NCBI GenBank assembly: GCA_027081065.1
Contig: JALWLW010000011.1
Coordinates: 1 to 26,067, forward strand
Length of the DNA: 26,067 bases
Direction of reading: 5' to 3'
Origin: Campylobacteraceae bacterium
GTDB lineage: Bacteria; Campylobacterota; Campylobacteria; Campylobacterales; Sulfurovaceae
The translations under genes were made by a program, and so were the position numbers. Shown here piece by piece: positions 15,098 to 22,651 of this stretch. Each line of letters begins with the position of its first letter. Within the stretch, counting starts at the first letter, position 1. The notes under the pieces are model-generated. The model made no database searches. It saw nothing but the letters and a program-made list of their open reading frames with translations, and was not told the DNA's origin.

Positions 15098-15972
15098 TAA
15101 CTTACCTTCTTTTTCTTTTTAGCTTCTACAACTTTAAACAGTTCTTTAGCTTCATCAGTCATGAATTCTTCAAATGCAAAACGTCCTTTTTCCATCTCTC
15201 TAGCATCTTTAAATACATCTGGAGTTGGAATTGAATACTCAATGTTACAAGATGTATACGCATGAATAAATGTTGGTCCAAGTTCTCTAGCTGCGAAGAT
15301 TGCTCTTCTAATTGCTTTAGCAGCTTTGTTAATATTTGTTGGAGACATTTTTACAACATACACACATCCAGCAGTAATTGCTAATTGCATTGCAGGCATT
15401 TTATTAAAGTTTTTACCTTTTGGAGACATTTTAAGAACAGCACCCTTAATACTCATTCCTGACTCTTGTCCACCAGTGTTTCCGTAAACTTCATTATCAA
15501 GCATAATAGTTGTGAATTTTTCACCTCTAAACCATGCGTGCATTGTCATTGAGAAACCAATGTCCATCATACCACCATCACCAGCAATAGTAATAACATC
15601 TTTTTGCTGGTCAGGGAATCTTAATCTGAATGCTCTGGTAATTCCAGAAGCCATTGCATTTTGATCCCCATAATTACCATAGATAAATGGAACAGCAGCT
15701 TGAGAAATTGCAAGTCTACCACATCCAGCTGTACCAATAGTTACTGTATGCTCAGGGTTAGGAAGTGATGCAAAGATAATCTTAATATAATAAGCCATCC
15801 AACATCCAGAACACATTGGGTGCTCTTCTACTAACTCTTTATATTTACCCATATTTTTAGTTCCAACTTCTGAAAAGTCTTTACCAAATGGACCATAATT
15901 TACCAATTCAACATAATCTTTTGGTAAATATCTTTTAAACTTTGACGCTGGAACCATATAATTTAAACTCAT
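15097..15972 (-). CDS. 2-Oxoacid:ferredoxin oxidoreductase beta subunit, cluster 1
   Basis: This 291-residue subunit has the TPP/Mg motif GDGGMMDIG ending in LDNEVYGNTGGQ. Cluster-binding Cys are Cys54 and Cys57 in EEHPMCSGC, one in TAGCGRL and one in TAGCVYV. The C-terminus is very basic (KKKKKVS). Within the TPP-proximal loop the residues differ from cluster 2 (MSIKGAVLKMSPKG versus STPKGQVFKMAPKG), a place where substrate or CoA contacts could differ. It is 10 bases downstream of alpha and overlaps gamma by one base. Confidence 0.92.
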   Translation of the reverse strand: MSLNYMVPASKFKRYLPKDYVELVNYGPFGKDFSEVGTKNMGKYKELVEEHPMCSGCWMAYYIKIIFASLPNPEHTVTIGTAGCGRLAISQAAVPFIYGNYGDQNAMASGITRAFRLRFPDQQKDVITIAGDGGMMDIGFSMTMHAWFRGEKFTTIMLDNEVYGNTGGQESGMSIKGAVLKMSPKGKNFNKMPAMQLAITAGCVYVVKMSPTNINKAAKAIRRAIFAARELGPTFIHAYTSCNIEYSIPTPDVFKDAREMEKGRFAFEEFMTDEAKELFKVVEAKKKKKVS

Positions 15973-15982
15973 TGTCTATCCT

Positions 15983-17152
15983 TTATGCTTGTAATATTTC
16001 AGATTTCATGCCTAATGCGTCATAAATTTCTGTCATAATTAATTCTACTGGTAGTGTCATACCACCATATACTCTTGGACCTTCAACAACAATACCAGAG
16101 TTTGGAATTGCAGCTTTAACTTCTTTACATAACCATCCAATAATATTATGCTCAGGAACAATAACAGTCTTAGCTGTTTTAAGTGCTTCACGAATCTCAT
16201 CTTTTGGCCAAGGTCTAATAGACTTTACTTTAACAAAACCTACACTAATACCTTCTTCTTGTGCATATCTATGTGCTTCTCTAGCTTGAGCAGCAGCACA
16301 ACCAGAAGCAACAATCATAACATCTGAACCAGGGTTAAGTACTTCAATTGGTCCACCTAAATATTGGTAGATATACTTCATTGCTCTTTGGTTTGAATCC
16401 CAAATCTCTTGTTGCCATACTGAGTGAATCAAGTAAGACATAAAGTTTGATTTTTGAACAGGAGCATCTCTTTGAATTCTCGCTGGTGGAACTTCATTGT
16501 CCATTGCCGGAACTGGTGCATGATACGGATCTGGTTCAGTAAAGGCTAACTCTTCACTCATCATATCAACATAACCTTTTGCATGGGTTACAAAGAAACC
16601 TTCTGTTGATACTGATACAGGAATATAAACATCAACTTTTTCAGTAATAGCAAACGCTGCTAAAGTGAAGTCAAATGTATCTTGCTGATTTTCAGCATGA
16701 AGCATAATCACACCTGAATGCATTAAGTATGCCATTTCAATATTATCTGGTTGAATTGAAAGTGGTGCATTAATAACTCTTGTAAGTACACCAAGTACAC
16801 ATGGTACTCTATGTCCAGGCCAAGAAACAATTGCTTCTAATCCTCTTAAAAGCCCCGGTCCTGAAGTTGCTGTAAATAGTCTTACACCACCTCTAGCAGC
16901 ACCAGCAATTGCAGACATAGTACCAAGCTCTTCTTCAGCTCTATAGTATTCTTTAATGTGACCTTGTGCGTAAATGTCACCAACAAGGTGCATTACTTCT
17001 GACTGTGGTGTAATAGGGTAAGCAATCGCCATATCAACACTTGCTCTTTTTACAGCTTCAGCCATAGCTTGTGCACCTGTAATAAAGTGCTGTTCTCTTG
17101 GAGCCTCATTTAAGAGGTAGTCCATATCAACTAATTTTTTGTTTAAACTCAT
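15983..17152 (-). CDS. 2-Oxoacid:ferredoxin oxidoreductase alpha subunit, cluster 1
   Basis: This 389-residue alpha subunit has AYPITPQSEVMH, RAEEELGTMSAIAGAARGG and TATSGPGLLRGLEA in domain I and a transketolase C-terminal-like domain II from about residue 275 to 385. It forms the active site with beta. It is paralogous along its whole length to 12183-13385. The start is supported by an AGGAG Shine-Dalgarno (ATAGGAGATATAAATG), and the E-like gene ends 15 bases upstream. Together with cluster 2 it would supply two of the carboxylations of the reductive TCA cycle if the organism is an autotroph, as inferred. Confidence 0.92.
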   Translation of the reverse strand: MSLNKKLVDMDYLLNEAPREQHFITGAQAMAEAVKRASVDMAIAYPITPQSEVMHLVGDIYAQGHIKEYYRAEEELGTMSAIAGAARGGVRLFTATSGPGLLRGLEAIVSWPGHRVPCVLGVLTRVINAPLSIQPDNIEMAYLMHSGVIMLHAENQQDTFDFTLAAFAITEKVDVYIPVSVSTEGFFVTHAKGYVDMMSEELAFTEPDPYHAPVPAMDNEVPPARIQRDAPVQKSNFMSYLIHSVWQQEIWDSNQRAMKYIYQYLGGPIEVLNPGSDVMIVASGCAAAQAREAHRYAQEEGISVGFVKVKSIRPWPKDEIREALKTAKTVIVPEHNIIGWLCKEVKAAIPNSGIVVEGPRVYGGMTLPVELIMTEIYDALGMKSEILQA

Positions 17153-17167
17153 TTATATCTCCTATTC

Positions 17168-17881
17168 TTATTCAACAGCTGTAACGTGTTCACCTTTTTT
17201 AGACATGATGAGACTTCTGTACTCACCATAATCAGCAGGCGAAAGTGATCCCCAGTCCTCTTTTGGTAAAGAAGGGTTTTCTGGAGGCATCGTTGTAGTA
17301 TGTTCAATACCAAGTTCATTTCTAACTTCAATAACAATATCTTTGAATTTATGAATAGAATCAGCATGTACATCTCTAATAGAAGCCATCGCTTCTTCAT
17401 GACCCATCATCGCACACATTGCAATTGTATAACAACTAGTACCAGCTCTAATCATTCTTAAAGAAAGATTTGCATAGTGACAGTGTACACCAACAAAAAC
17501 ACAAGCTTTAATCTTGTTATCAAGGATAGTTAAGTTAGGGTGATTTGGATTAATCTCAGCCTTAACATCAATTTTTGGATACTTTGGTCTGTAATCAGGC
17601 ATAGGAATGATTTTACAACCAGGAATCTCTGCTGCTAGGTCTAAGATTGCAGCTGATTTGTCAGCAACATCTTCTCTCCAATCCCATAGTACTTGTGGAC
17701 CAGGGAAAATTGTAGGATTGTCCATAGTGAGTAGTGCTTTAGCAGCATCTCTCATCGCCTCTTCTTCTTCTACGATGTTACCATATAGTAACGCTTTACC
17801 TTCAGGTGAGAGTTCTACACCCATAGATGGTGCCGATTGTGGCATATAACCAACTGGACCAACTTCTATTTTCTTTGACAT
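17168..17881 (-). CDS. Fifth (E-like) subunit of 2-oxoacid:ferredoxin oxidoreductase, cluster 1
   Basis: This 237-residue protein shares the blocks NPTIFPGPQVL, DYRPKYPKID, EINPNHPNLTI, GVHCHYAN and CYTIAMCAMMGHE with the cluster 2 homologue. Beyond the common core (about 1-191) it has a C-terminal extension of about 46 residues, including SLSPADYGEYRSL. His and Cys in GVHCHYAN and the later CYTIAMC could bind a metal or a cluster, but this is speculation. It is the first gene of cluster 1 and probably of the whole operon, with an AAGGAG Shine-Dalgarno 8 bases upstream. A CODH beta/ACS epsilon-like fold is suspected from memory of related annotations. Confidence 0.78.
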   Translation of the reverse strand: MSKKIEVGPVGYMPQSAPSMGVELSPEGKALLYGNIVEEEEAMRDAAKALLTMDNPTIFPGPQVLWDWREDVADKSAAILDLAAEIPGCKIIPMPDYRPKYPKIDVKAEINPNHPNLTILDNKIKACVFVGVHCHYANLSLRMIRAGTSCYTIAMCAMMGHEEAMASIRDVHADSIHKFKDIVIEVRNELGIEHTTTMPPENPSLPKEDWGSLSPADYGEYRSLIMSKKGEHVTAVE

Positions 17882-17953
17882 ATTTGGTTCTCCTTAATAA
17901 ATGTGATCAAAAATGTTTTGACTTCAGCTTATAAGCTAAGACATCCTATCTAA

Positions 17954-17959
17954 AATATA
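17954..17959 (-). promoter_or_regulatory. Probable -10 box of the oxidoreductase operon
   Basis: Minus-strand TATATT preceded by AGC, like the AGCTATAAT pattern of the other promoters here. It predicts a leader of about 65 bases before the first start codon. Confidence 0.45.
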
Positions 17960-17967
17960 GCTACATC

Positions 17968-17982
17968 TTATCTAAAAGATAA
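17968..17982. promoter_or_regulatory. Inverted repeat TTATCTAAAAGATAA, candidate operator
   Basis: The 6-bp arms TTATCT and AGATAA flank AAA and would cover about the -35 region of the promoter above. Half of the element (TATCTAAAA) is repeated 22 bases away at 17947-17955, about two helix turns. This is compatible with a dimeric regulator binding twice; the regulator is unknown. Confidence 0.4.
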
Positions 17983-18286
17983 TATTTATATTTTGAAATC
18001 TAATAAGTGTGTAATATAGTAATTGCTGACGCTATTAGTGTTATTACAGCTGATGCTAAATGATAATAAAATACATAATCATTAAACTGATTTATACTTC
18101 ATATAGTATTTAGTGAACTTATGTCATTAATATAGTCAGATTATATTACAGTGAGTTTAAAAGTTATTTATTTCTTAAGTTAAGCAAAAAAAATGTGTAT
18201 TTCCTCTACAATTATTTTGCTTAATAATTACCATTATCATAAAAATAAATTATTTACTATTGAATACAATTGTTTTTCATAATAGC

Positions 18287-18577
18287 TCAAAGCAAAGCAT
18301 CAATAAATGTTTTAGACTCTATCTTTTTCCAGTCGCCATCCATCACAAAAAGTTCATAAAAAATTTCATTGCTATCCAATTTCTCAAGGAAAACCTGTAA
18401 CATCTCAAGATCTTCTTCTCTATCTTCATCTTCTTCTAATTCTAACTCTATTACTTTTTTTTCTTCTGTATGCTCTTCAAGGTCTTCATATTCAAAATCA
18501 TAATCTAGCCAATATTGTAATGGTTCAAAACGTTCATAGTCTAATAGCTTCTCAAATTTTATTCCTATCTTTTTCAT
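18287..18577 (-). CDS. Small very acidic protein, unknown function
   Basis: The 96-residue product has 32 Asp/Glu (one third of all residues, by hand count) against about a dozen Lys/Arg. The acidic residues are concentrated at about 28-59, where a coiled or helical segment is likely. There is no Cys, signal peptide or membrane segment. The frame is intact, the start has an AGAGA-type weak Shine-Dalgarno, and a -10 TATACT lies 33 bases upstream. It diverges from glmU. I recognise no family. It could be a cytosolic binding partner or a nucleic-acid mimic, but nothing in the sequence decides this. Confidence 0.7.
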   Translation of the reverse strand: MKKIGIKFEKLLDYERFEPLQYWLDYDFEYEDLEEHTEEKKVIELELEEDEDREEDLEMLQVFLEKLDSNEIFYELFVMDGDWKKIESKTFIDALL

Positions 18578-18609
18578 AATCTCTTTCTCTTAAATTTTAT
18601 TTTTTAAAA

Positions 18610-18615
18610 AGTATA
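18610..18615 (-). promoter_or_regulatory. -10 box of the acidic-protein gene
   Basis: Minus-strand TATACT, 33 bases before the start at 18577, in the context TGTGCTATACT. Confidence 0.45.
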
Positions 18616-18639
18616 GCACATTTATTAGTACTCATCTGA

Positions 18640-18645
18640 TATAAT
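18640..18645 (+). promoter_or_regulatory. -10 box of the glmU-truA operon
   Basis: Plus-strand TATAAT in CTGATATAATCAC, 38 bases before the glmU start. No -35 is evident. It drives the six-gene operon and lies 24 bases from the divergent -10 of the acidic-protein gene. Confidence 0.6.
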
Positions 18646-18683
18646 CACAAAAAATAATATATTATAAAGCAAAGGTCTTTCAT

Positions 18684-19973
18684 ATGTCAATCTCTATCGT
18701 CATTTTAGCAGCAGGTAAAGGAAGTAGAATGAAATCTACTACCCCTAAAGTTCTTCATGAAATTTCAGGTAAATCAATGCTTTTTCATGCCATTGATGCA
18801 GCACAAAAACTATCAGATGACATTACAGTAGTACTTTACCACCAAGCCCCAAGAGTACAAGTTGCTATAGAAGCTGAGTATAAAAATATTAACTTCCATA
18901 TGCAAGATGCAGAGCAGTTTCCTGGAACGGGTGGAGCAATGAAAGGAGTTACAACCAAATATGAAAAGACTCTTATTTTAAATGGAGATATGCCTCTCAT
19001 TACCCAAAATTCTTTACTTGCTCTAACAGGGGGAGATGCTGACATCAATATGTCGGTTATTAAACTTGATAACCCTCATGGTTATGGTCGTGTTATTATT
19101 GAAAATGAAGAGGTTAAAGAGATTGTTGAGCAGAAAGATTGTAATGAAGTACAACTAGAGACTAAAACCGTTAATGCAGGTATCTACTGTGTCAATACAG
19201 AACTTCTTAACCGTTACATTCCCCTACTCTCAAATGATAATGCACAAGAAGAATATTACTTAACAGATATCGTCAAAATGGCTGTAGATGAAAACAAAAC
19301 CGTCAGCCCTATTTATGTGGAAGAAGAAGAGTTTAAAGGGGTAAACTCAAAACTTGACTTAGCAGATGCAGAAATTATCATGCAAGAAAGAATCAAAAAA
19401 GAGCTTATGGCACAAGGGGTAACCATGCGTTTTCCTCATAGCATCTACATTGATTGTCGTGCTACTTTTGAAGGTGAATGTATCTTAGAAAATGGTGTCA
19501 CTATTTTAGGTGCTTCAAAACTCATTAACGCTCATATCAAAACAAACTCTGTCATTGAAGACTCCATCATCGAAGACTCTGATGTTGGACCAATGGGAAG
19601 AGTTCGCCCATTAACGCATCTAAAAGGCACACACATTGGTAACTTTGTAGAAGTTAAAAAATCTACACTCACAGGTGTAAAAGCTGGACATTTGGCTTAT
19701 ATTGGTGATGCTACTATTGATGAGGGTTCTAACATAGGAGCTGGTGTCATCACTTGTAATTACGATGGAAAAGCTAAATATAAAACGATTATAGGTAAAA
19801 ATGTATTTGTAGGTTCAGACTGCCAATTAGTTGCACCCGTAACCATAGAAGACGATGTCATTGTTGCAGCAGGAACAACACTCAATAAAAATGTTTCAAA
19901 AGGTTCACTAGCAATTACTCGAACTGCTCTTAAAATATTACCTGACTTTTTTTATAAGTTTTTTGGGAAATAA
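18684..19973 (+). CDS. glmU: GlmU, bifunctional N-acetylglucosamine-1-P uridyltransferase / glucosamine-1-P acetyltransferase
   Basis: This 429-residue enzyme makes UDP-GlcNAc for peptidoglycan and LPS. The N-terminal pyrophosphorylase domain (about 1-220) has LAAGKGSRMKSTTPKVLHEI, the metal-binding GDMPLI and the GVNSKLDLA end. The C-terminal left-handed beta-helix acetyltransferase (about 225-425) has GRVRPLTHLKG, the catalytic His336 in KAGHLAYIGDA, and NIGAGVITCNYDG. It is about 27 residues shorter than the E. coli enzyme (456), mostly by trimmed ends. An AAAGG Shine-Dalgarno and -10 lie upstream. The stop overlaps the coaBC start as TAATG, so it is the first gene of a coupled operon. Confidence 0.97.
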   Translation: MSISIVILAAGKGSRMKSTTPKVLHEISGKSMLFHAIDAAQKLSDDITVVLYHQAPRVQVAIEAEYKNINFHMQDAEQFPGTGGAMKGVTTKYEKTLILNGDMPLITQNSLLALTGGDADINMSVIKLDNPHGYGRVIIENEEVKEIVEQKDCNEVQLETKTVNAGIYCVNTELLNRYIPLLSNDNAQEEYYLTDIVKMAVDENKTVSPIYVEEEEFKGVNSKLDLADAEIIMQERIKKELMAQGVTMRFPHSIYIDCRATFEGECILENGVTILGASKLINAHIKTNSVIEDSIIEDSDVGPMGRVRPLTHLKGTHIGNFVEVKKSTLTGVKAGHLAYIGDATIDEGSNIGAGVITCNYDGKAKYKTIIGKNVFVGSDCQLVAPVTIEDDVIVAAGTTLNKNVSKGSLAITRTALKILPDFFYKFFGK

Positions 19974-21205
19974 TGAGTAAGGTAAACTTAACAGGGAAAA
20001 GCATTCTTTTAGGCGTCACAGGAAGCATCTCAGCCTACAAAGCTTGTGACTTAGCCCGTCTTTTTGTTAAAGCTGGAGCTTCTGTACATGTAGTGATGAC
20101 AAGTTCAGCTGAACGTTTTGTCTCAGCCCTTACTTTTGAAGCCTTAACACGGAATGCTGTATTAACCGATAGTTCTGAGTCTTGGGCAAATACCCTTAAC
20201 CATATAGACATTGGTAAAAAATGTGATGTTTTTGTCATAGCCCCTGCAACGGCAAACAGCATTAACAAAATGGTTCAAGGTATGGCTGATAATATTTTAC
20301 TACAAACAGTCCTAGCCTACACAAGACCTTTACTTGTTTCCCCTGCTGCTAATACCAATATGATAGAACATTACAGCACAATAAACTCTTTAAATATTTT
20401 AAAGAAAAATGGGGCGAGTATTGTTAACTCTCAGTCAAAACTTTTAGCATGTGGAGACGTAGGAAATGGTGCATTGGCCGAACCCATAGAGATTTTTTAC
20501 CAAACAGCAAAGCTATTACTCCAAAATGATTATTGGAAAAATAGAAAAGTAGTTGTCACAGGTGGAGGAACACGTGAAAAAATAGATGAAGTACGTTATG
20601 TCTCCAACTTCTCTTCTGGGAAAATGGCAAATGCTTTGGCTACAGCACTCTATTTAAGAGGTGCAGAAGTTACACTTATTACTACTAAAGAGCATACAGA
20701 GATTCCCTCTGAAATTTTTACCATAGATATTGCTTCAGCTAAAGAAATGAAAGAAGAAACCTTAAAATATTTGAATAAAACATTAAAAAGTTCCTCGAGA
20801 AAACCCTTTATCTTCATGGCTGCAGCTGTGGCTGATTTTACTCCAAAGTCTCCAAATTTTGGAAAAACAAAAAAAGCCAATATCGGCAAAGAGTGGAACA
20901 TTGAGATGAGGCAAACAGATGATATTTTAAAGTCTATCGCTGATTTAGATGTTGTTAAAATTGGATTTAAAGCAGAAATGGACAAAGAAAATGGTTTTTC
21001 TTCAGCTAAAAGCTTAATCGAATATAAAAATGTAAAGGGAGTATGCTATAATCTCCTAGCAGATAGTTCTGCTTTTGGAACAACGGATAATAGTATTATA
21101 TTCATCACAAAAGATGAAAGTATTGACTTAGGAAGAGCTTCTAAGCTTGACTTGTCATTTAAAATATTAGAAGAGAGTCAAAAGCTAGAGCCACATAACC
21201 AATAA
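19973..21205 (+). CDS. coaBC: CoaBC, bifunctional phosphopantothenoylcysteine decarboxylase/synthetase
   Basis: This 410-residue enzyme carries out two steps of coenzyme A synthesis. The N-terminal flavin-dependent CoaC domain (about 5-180) has GVTGSISAYKACDLA, His77 in NHIDIG, APATANS and the active-site Cys160 in LACGDVGNGA. The usual P-x-M-N-x-x-M-W element reads PAANTNMI here, with Ala and Ile in place of Met and Trp. The CoaB domain (about 186-405) begins with VVVTGGGTREKIDEVRYVSN and FSSGKMANALA, typical of CTP-dependent synthetases. It overlaps glmU by one base; uppS starts 16 bases downstream. Confidence 0.96.
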   Translation: MSKVNLTGKSILLGVTGSISAYKACDLARLFVKAGASVHVVMTSSAERFVSALTFEALTRNAVLTDSSESWANTLNHIDIGKKCDVFVIAPATANSINKMVQGMADNILLQTVLAYTRPLLVSPAANTNMIEHYSTINSLNILKKNGASIVNSQSKLLACGDVGNGALAEPIEIFYQTAKLLLQNDYWKNRKVVVTGGGTREKIDEVRYVSNFSSGKMANALATALYLRGAEVTLITTKEHTEIPSEIFTIDIASAKEMKEETLKYLNKTLKSSSRKPFIFMAAAVADFTPKSPNFGKTKKANIGKEWNIEMRQTDDILKSIADLDVVKIGFKAEMDKENGFSSAKSLIEYKNVKGVCYNLLADSSAFGTTDNSIIFITKDESIDLGRASKLDLSFKILEESQKLEPHNQ

Positions 21206-21221
21206 ATTTTAAAGATTATAT

Positions 21222-21911
21222 ATGAGCAAAGAAAAAAACATACTAAAGCATCTAGCCATCATTATGGATGGTAATGGACGTTGGGCAAAAGAGAGAGGAA
21301 TGGTGCGAACCAAAGGACATGAAGCTGGGGCTAATGTTACCCGTGATATTACACGCTATTGTGCTGAACATCAAACCATTGAGACCGTAACCTTTTATGC
21401 TTTTTCTACAGAGAACTGGAAAAGACCCAAATATGAAGTATCTTTTTTGATGAAACTCCTTGATTCATGGCTTAGAAATGAGCTTGAGACCTACCACAAA
21501 TTTGGGGCAAAATTTGAGACAGTAGGTAATATCGAAGGCTTTTCTCCTAAACTTCAAGAGACCATTGCCCATATTAAAAAAGAGACAGCTCATCATACTA
21601 ATGTAACCCAAGTTTTAGCCCTTAACTATGGCTCACGTGAAGAGATAGCCAAAGCAGCTAATCGTTTGGCACAACGTGGCGAAGAGATTACAGAAGAGAG
21701 CTTAGGAGCTGAACTTCCTACCCCTTATGTCGACCTAGATTTAATGATTCGTACCAGTGGAGAACAACGTCTTTCAAACTATTTACTTTGGCAAAATTCT
21801 TACGCTGAATTTTTCTTTACAAAAACACTTTGGCCCGACTTTACCCCTACTGAACTAGAAGATATCATTGACCAATATGTCAACAGAAACCGTCGCTTTG
21901 GAGGATTGTAA
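21222..21911 (+). CDS. uppS: UppS, undecaprenyl diphosphate synthase
   Basis: This 229-residue cis-prenyltransferase makes the C55 lipid carrier for peptidoglycan and other wall glycans. Visible are IMDGNGRWAK with catalytic Asp16, KGHEAG, FYAFSTENWKRP and the C-terminal DLMIRTSGEQRLSNYLLWQ plus ELYF-like EFFFT block with the diphosphate-binding residues. The Shine-Dalgarno is weak (AAAGAT). Its stop overlaps the pilD start as TAATG. The position next to glmU links two envelope-precursor steps in one operon. Confidence 0.96.
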   Translation: MSKEKNILKHLAIIMDGNGRWAKERGMVRTKGHEAGANVTRDITRYCAEHQTIETVTFYAFSTENWKRPKYEVSFLMKLLDSWLRNELETYHKFGAKFETVGNIEGFSPKLQETIAHIKKETAHHTNVTQVLALNYGSREEIAKAANRLAQRGEEITEESLGAELPTPYVDLDLMIRTSGEQRLSNYLLWQNSYAEFFFTKTLWPDFTPTELEDIIDQYVNRNRRFGGL

Positions 21912-22651
21912 TGAACCCTGAACTTATTATTGCACTTTTTGTGTTTATTTTTGGAATTTTAATTGGTTCTTTTTTAAATGTGGTTATTTACAGAATTCCC
22001 AAAGGCGAAAGCATTGTTTTTCCAGCATCTAAATGCCAATCATGTCAAACCCCTTTAAAATGGTACCATAACATTCCCATTTTTTCATGGTCATTTTTAA
22101 AAGGAAAATGTGCTTTTTGTTCTGAAAAAATTTCTATACAATACCCTCTTATAGAACTAGCAACAGGTATCATTGCTGTATCTCTTTTTTACAAACTGGG
22201 TCTTGTTTGGTACTTTCCTATTGTCTTTGCAGTCTTTACCCTACTTTTAGCCCTTGTCATGATAGATTTTAAATACATGGAAATACCTGACAATTTAAAC
22301 TTGTTAGCTCTAGCTTTAGCCGTCATAACGCCTACTTTTTTAGACTCCATTCAAGATGCCTTACTTGCTGTTGGGGGTATGACATTGTTACGCTACTATC
22401 TCTCTTTCTTTTTAAACAAAGAAGCCATGGGTGAAGGGGACATTATAGTAGCTGGAACAATGGGAGCTTTACTTGGTTTTCCTGGTTTTCTTTATGCTCT
22501 GTTTATAGCTGCTATTGTCGCACTTGTTCCTTCTTTATTAGCCAAAGATACACAAGTCCCTTTTGTACCGTTTTTAATCATTGGGACATTCATCGCCTAT
22601 ATGTTTGATACCCAAGTTCAAAGCATCGTGAATCTCATCATTTATGGCTAA
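21911..22651 (+). CDS. pilD: PilD/GspO-type prepilin peptidase and N-methyltransferase
   Basis: This 246-residue polytopic membrane protein has a cytoplasmic zinc-binding domain with two CXXC pairs (CQSC and CAFC, about residues 39-75). The aspartic protease residues are Asp119 in MIDFKYMEIPD and Asp177 in the GEGD motif. It cleaves the leader of type IV pilins or pseudopilins at the inner membrane and methylates the new N-terminus. With the Cys pairs intact, methylation is likely kept. No pilin or secretion gene is adjacent. The gene overlaps uppS by one base and the next gene by eight bases. Confidence 0.95.
   Translation: MNPELIIALFVFIFGILIGSFLNVVIYRIPKGESIVFPASKCQSCQTPLKWYHNIPIFSWSFLKGKCAFCSEKISIQYPLIELATGIIAVSLFYKLGLVWYFPIVFAVFTLLLALVMIDFKYMEIPDNLNLLALALAVITPTFLDSIQDALLAVGGMTLLRYYLSFFLNKEAMGEGDIIVAGTMGALLGFPGFLYALFIAAIVALVPSLLAKDTQVPFVPFLIIGTFIAYMFDTQVQSIVNLIIYG

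Larger units (their letters stand above)
17882..18286. other. Regulatory region upstream of the oxidoreductase operon, no gene seen
   Basis: In 405 bases I find no credible reading frame on either strand. The part next to the operon holds a putative -10 (17954-17959), an inverted repeat (17968-17982), a 9-base direct repeat TATCTAAAA at 17947 and 17969, and the palindrome AGCTTATAAGCT (17926-17937) in the leader. Further out is a 10-base inverted repeat TTAAGCAAAA/TTTTGCTTAA (18180-18189 and 18215-18224), which may end the acidic-protein gene. The remainder is plain AT-rich sequence. The size suggests more than one control element. Confidence 0.6.

Noticed and set aside
17149..17400. Minus-strand 83-residue frame at the end of the cluster 1 E-like gene
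   Set aside because: It is in another frame of the E-like gene, whose conserved blocks occupy the real frame.
17882..18286. Possible small RNA or riboswitch upstream of the oxidoreductase operon
   Set aside because: I could not form a convincing conserved-type structure; only short repeats and weak AT-rich stems are visible.
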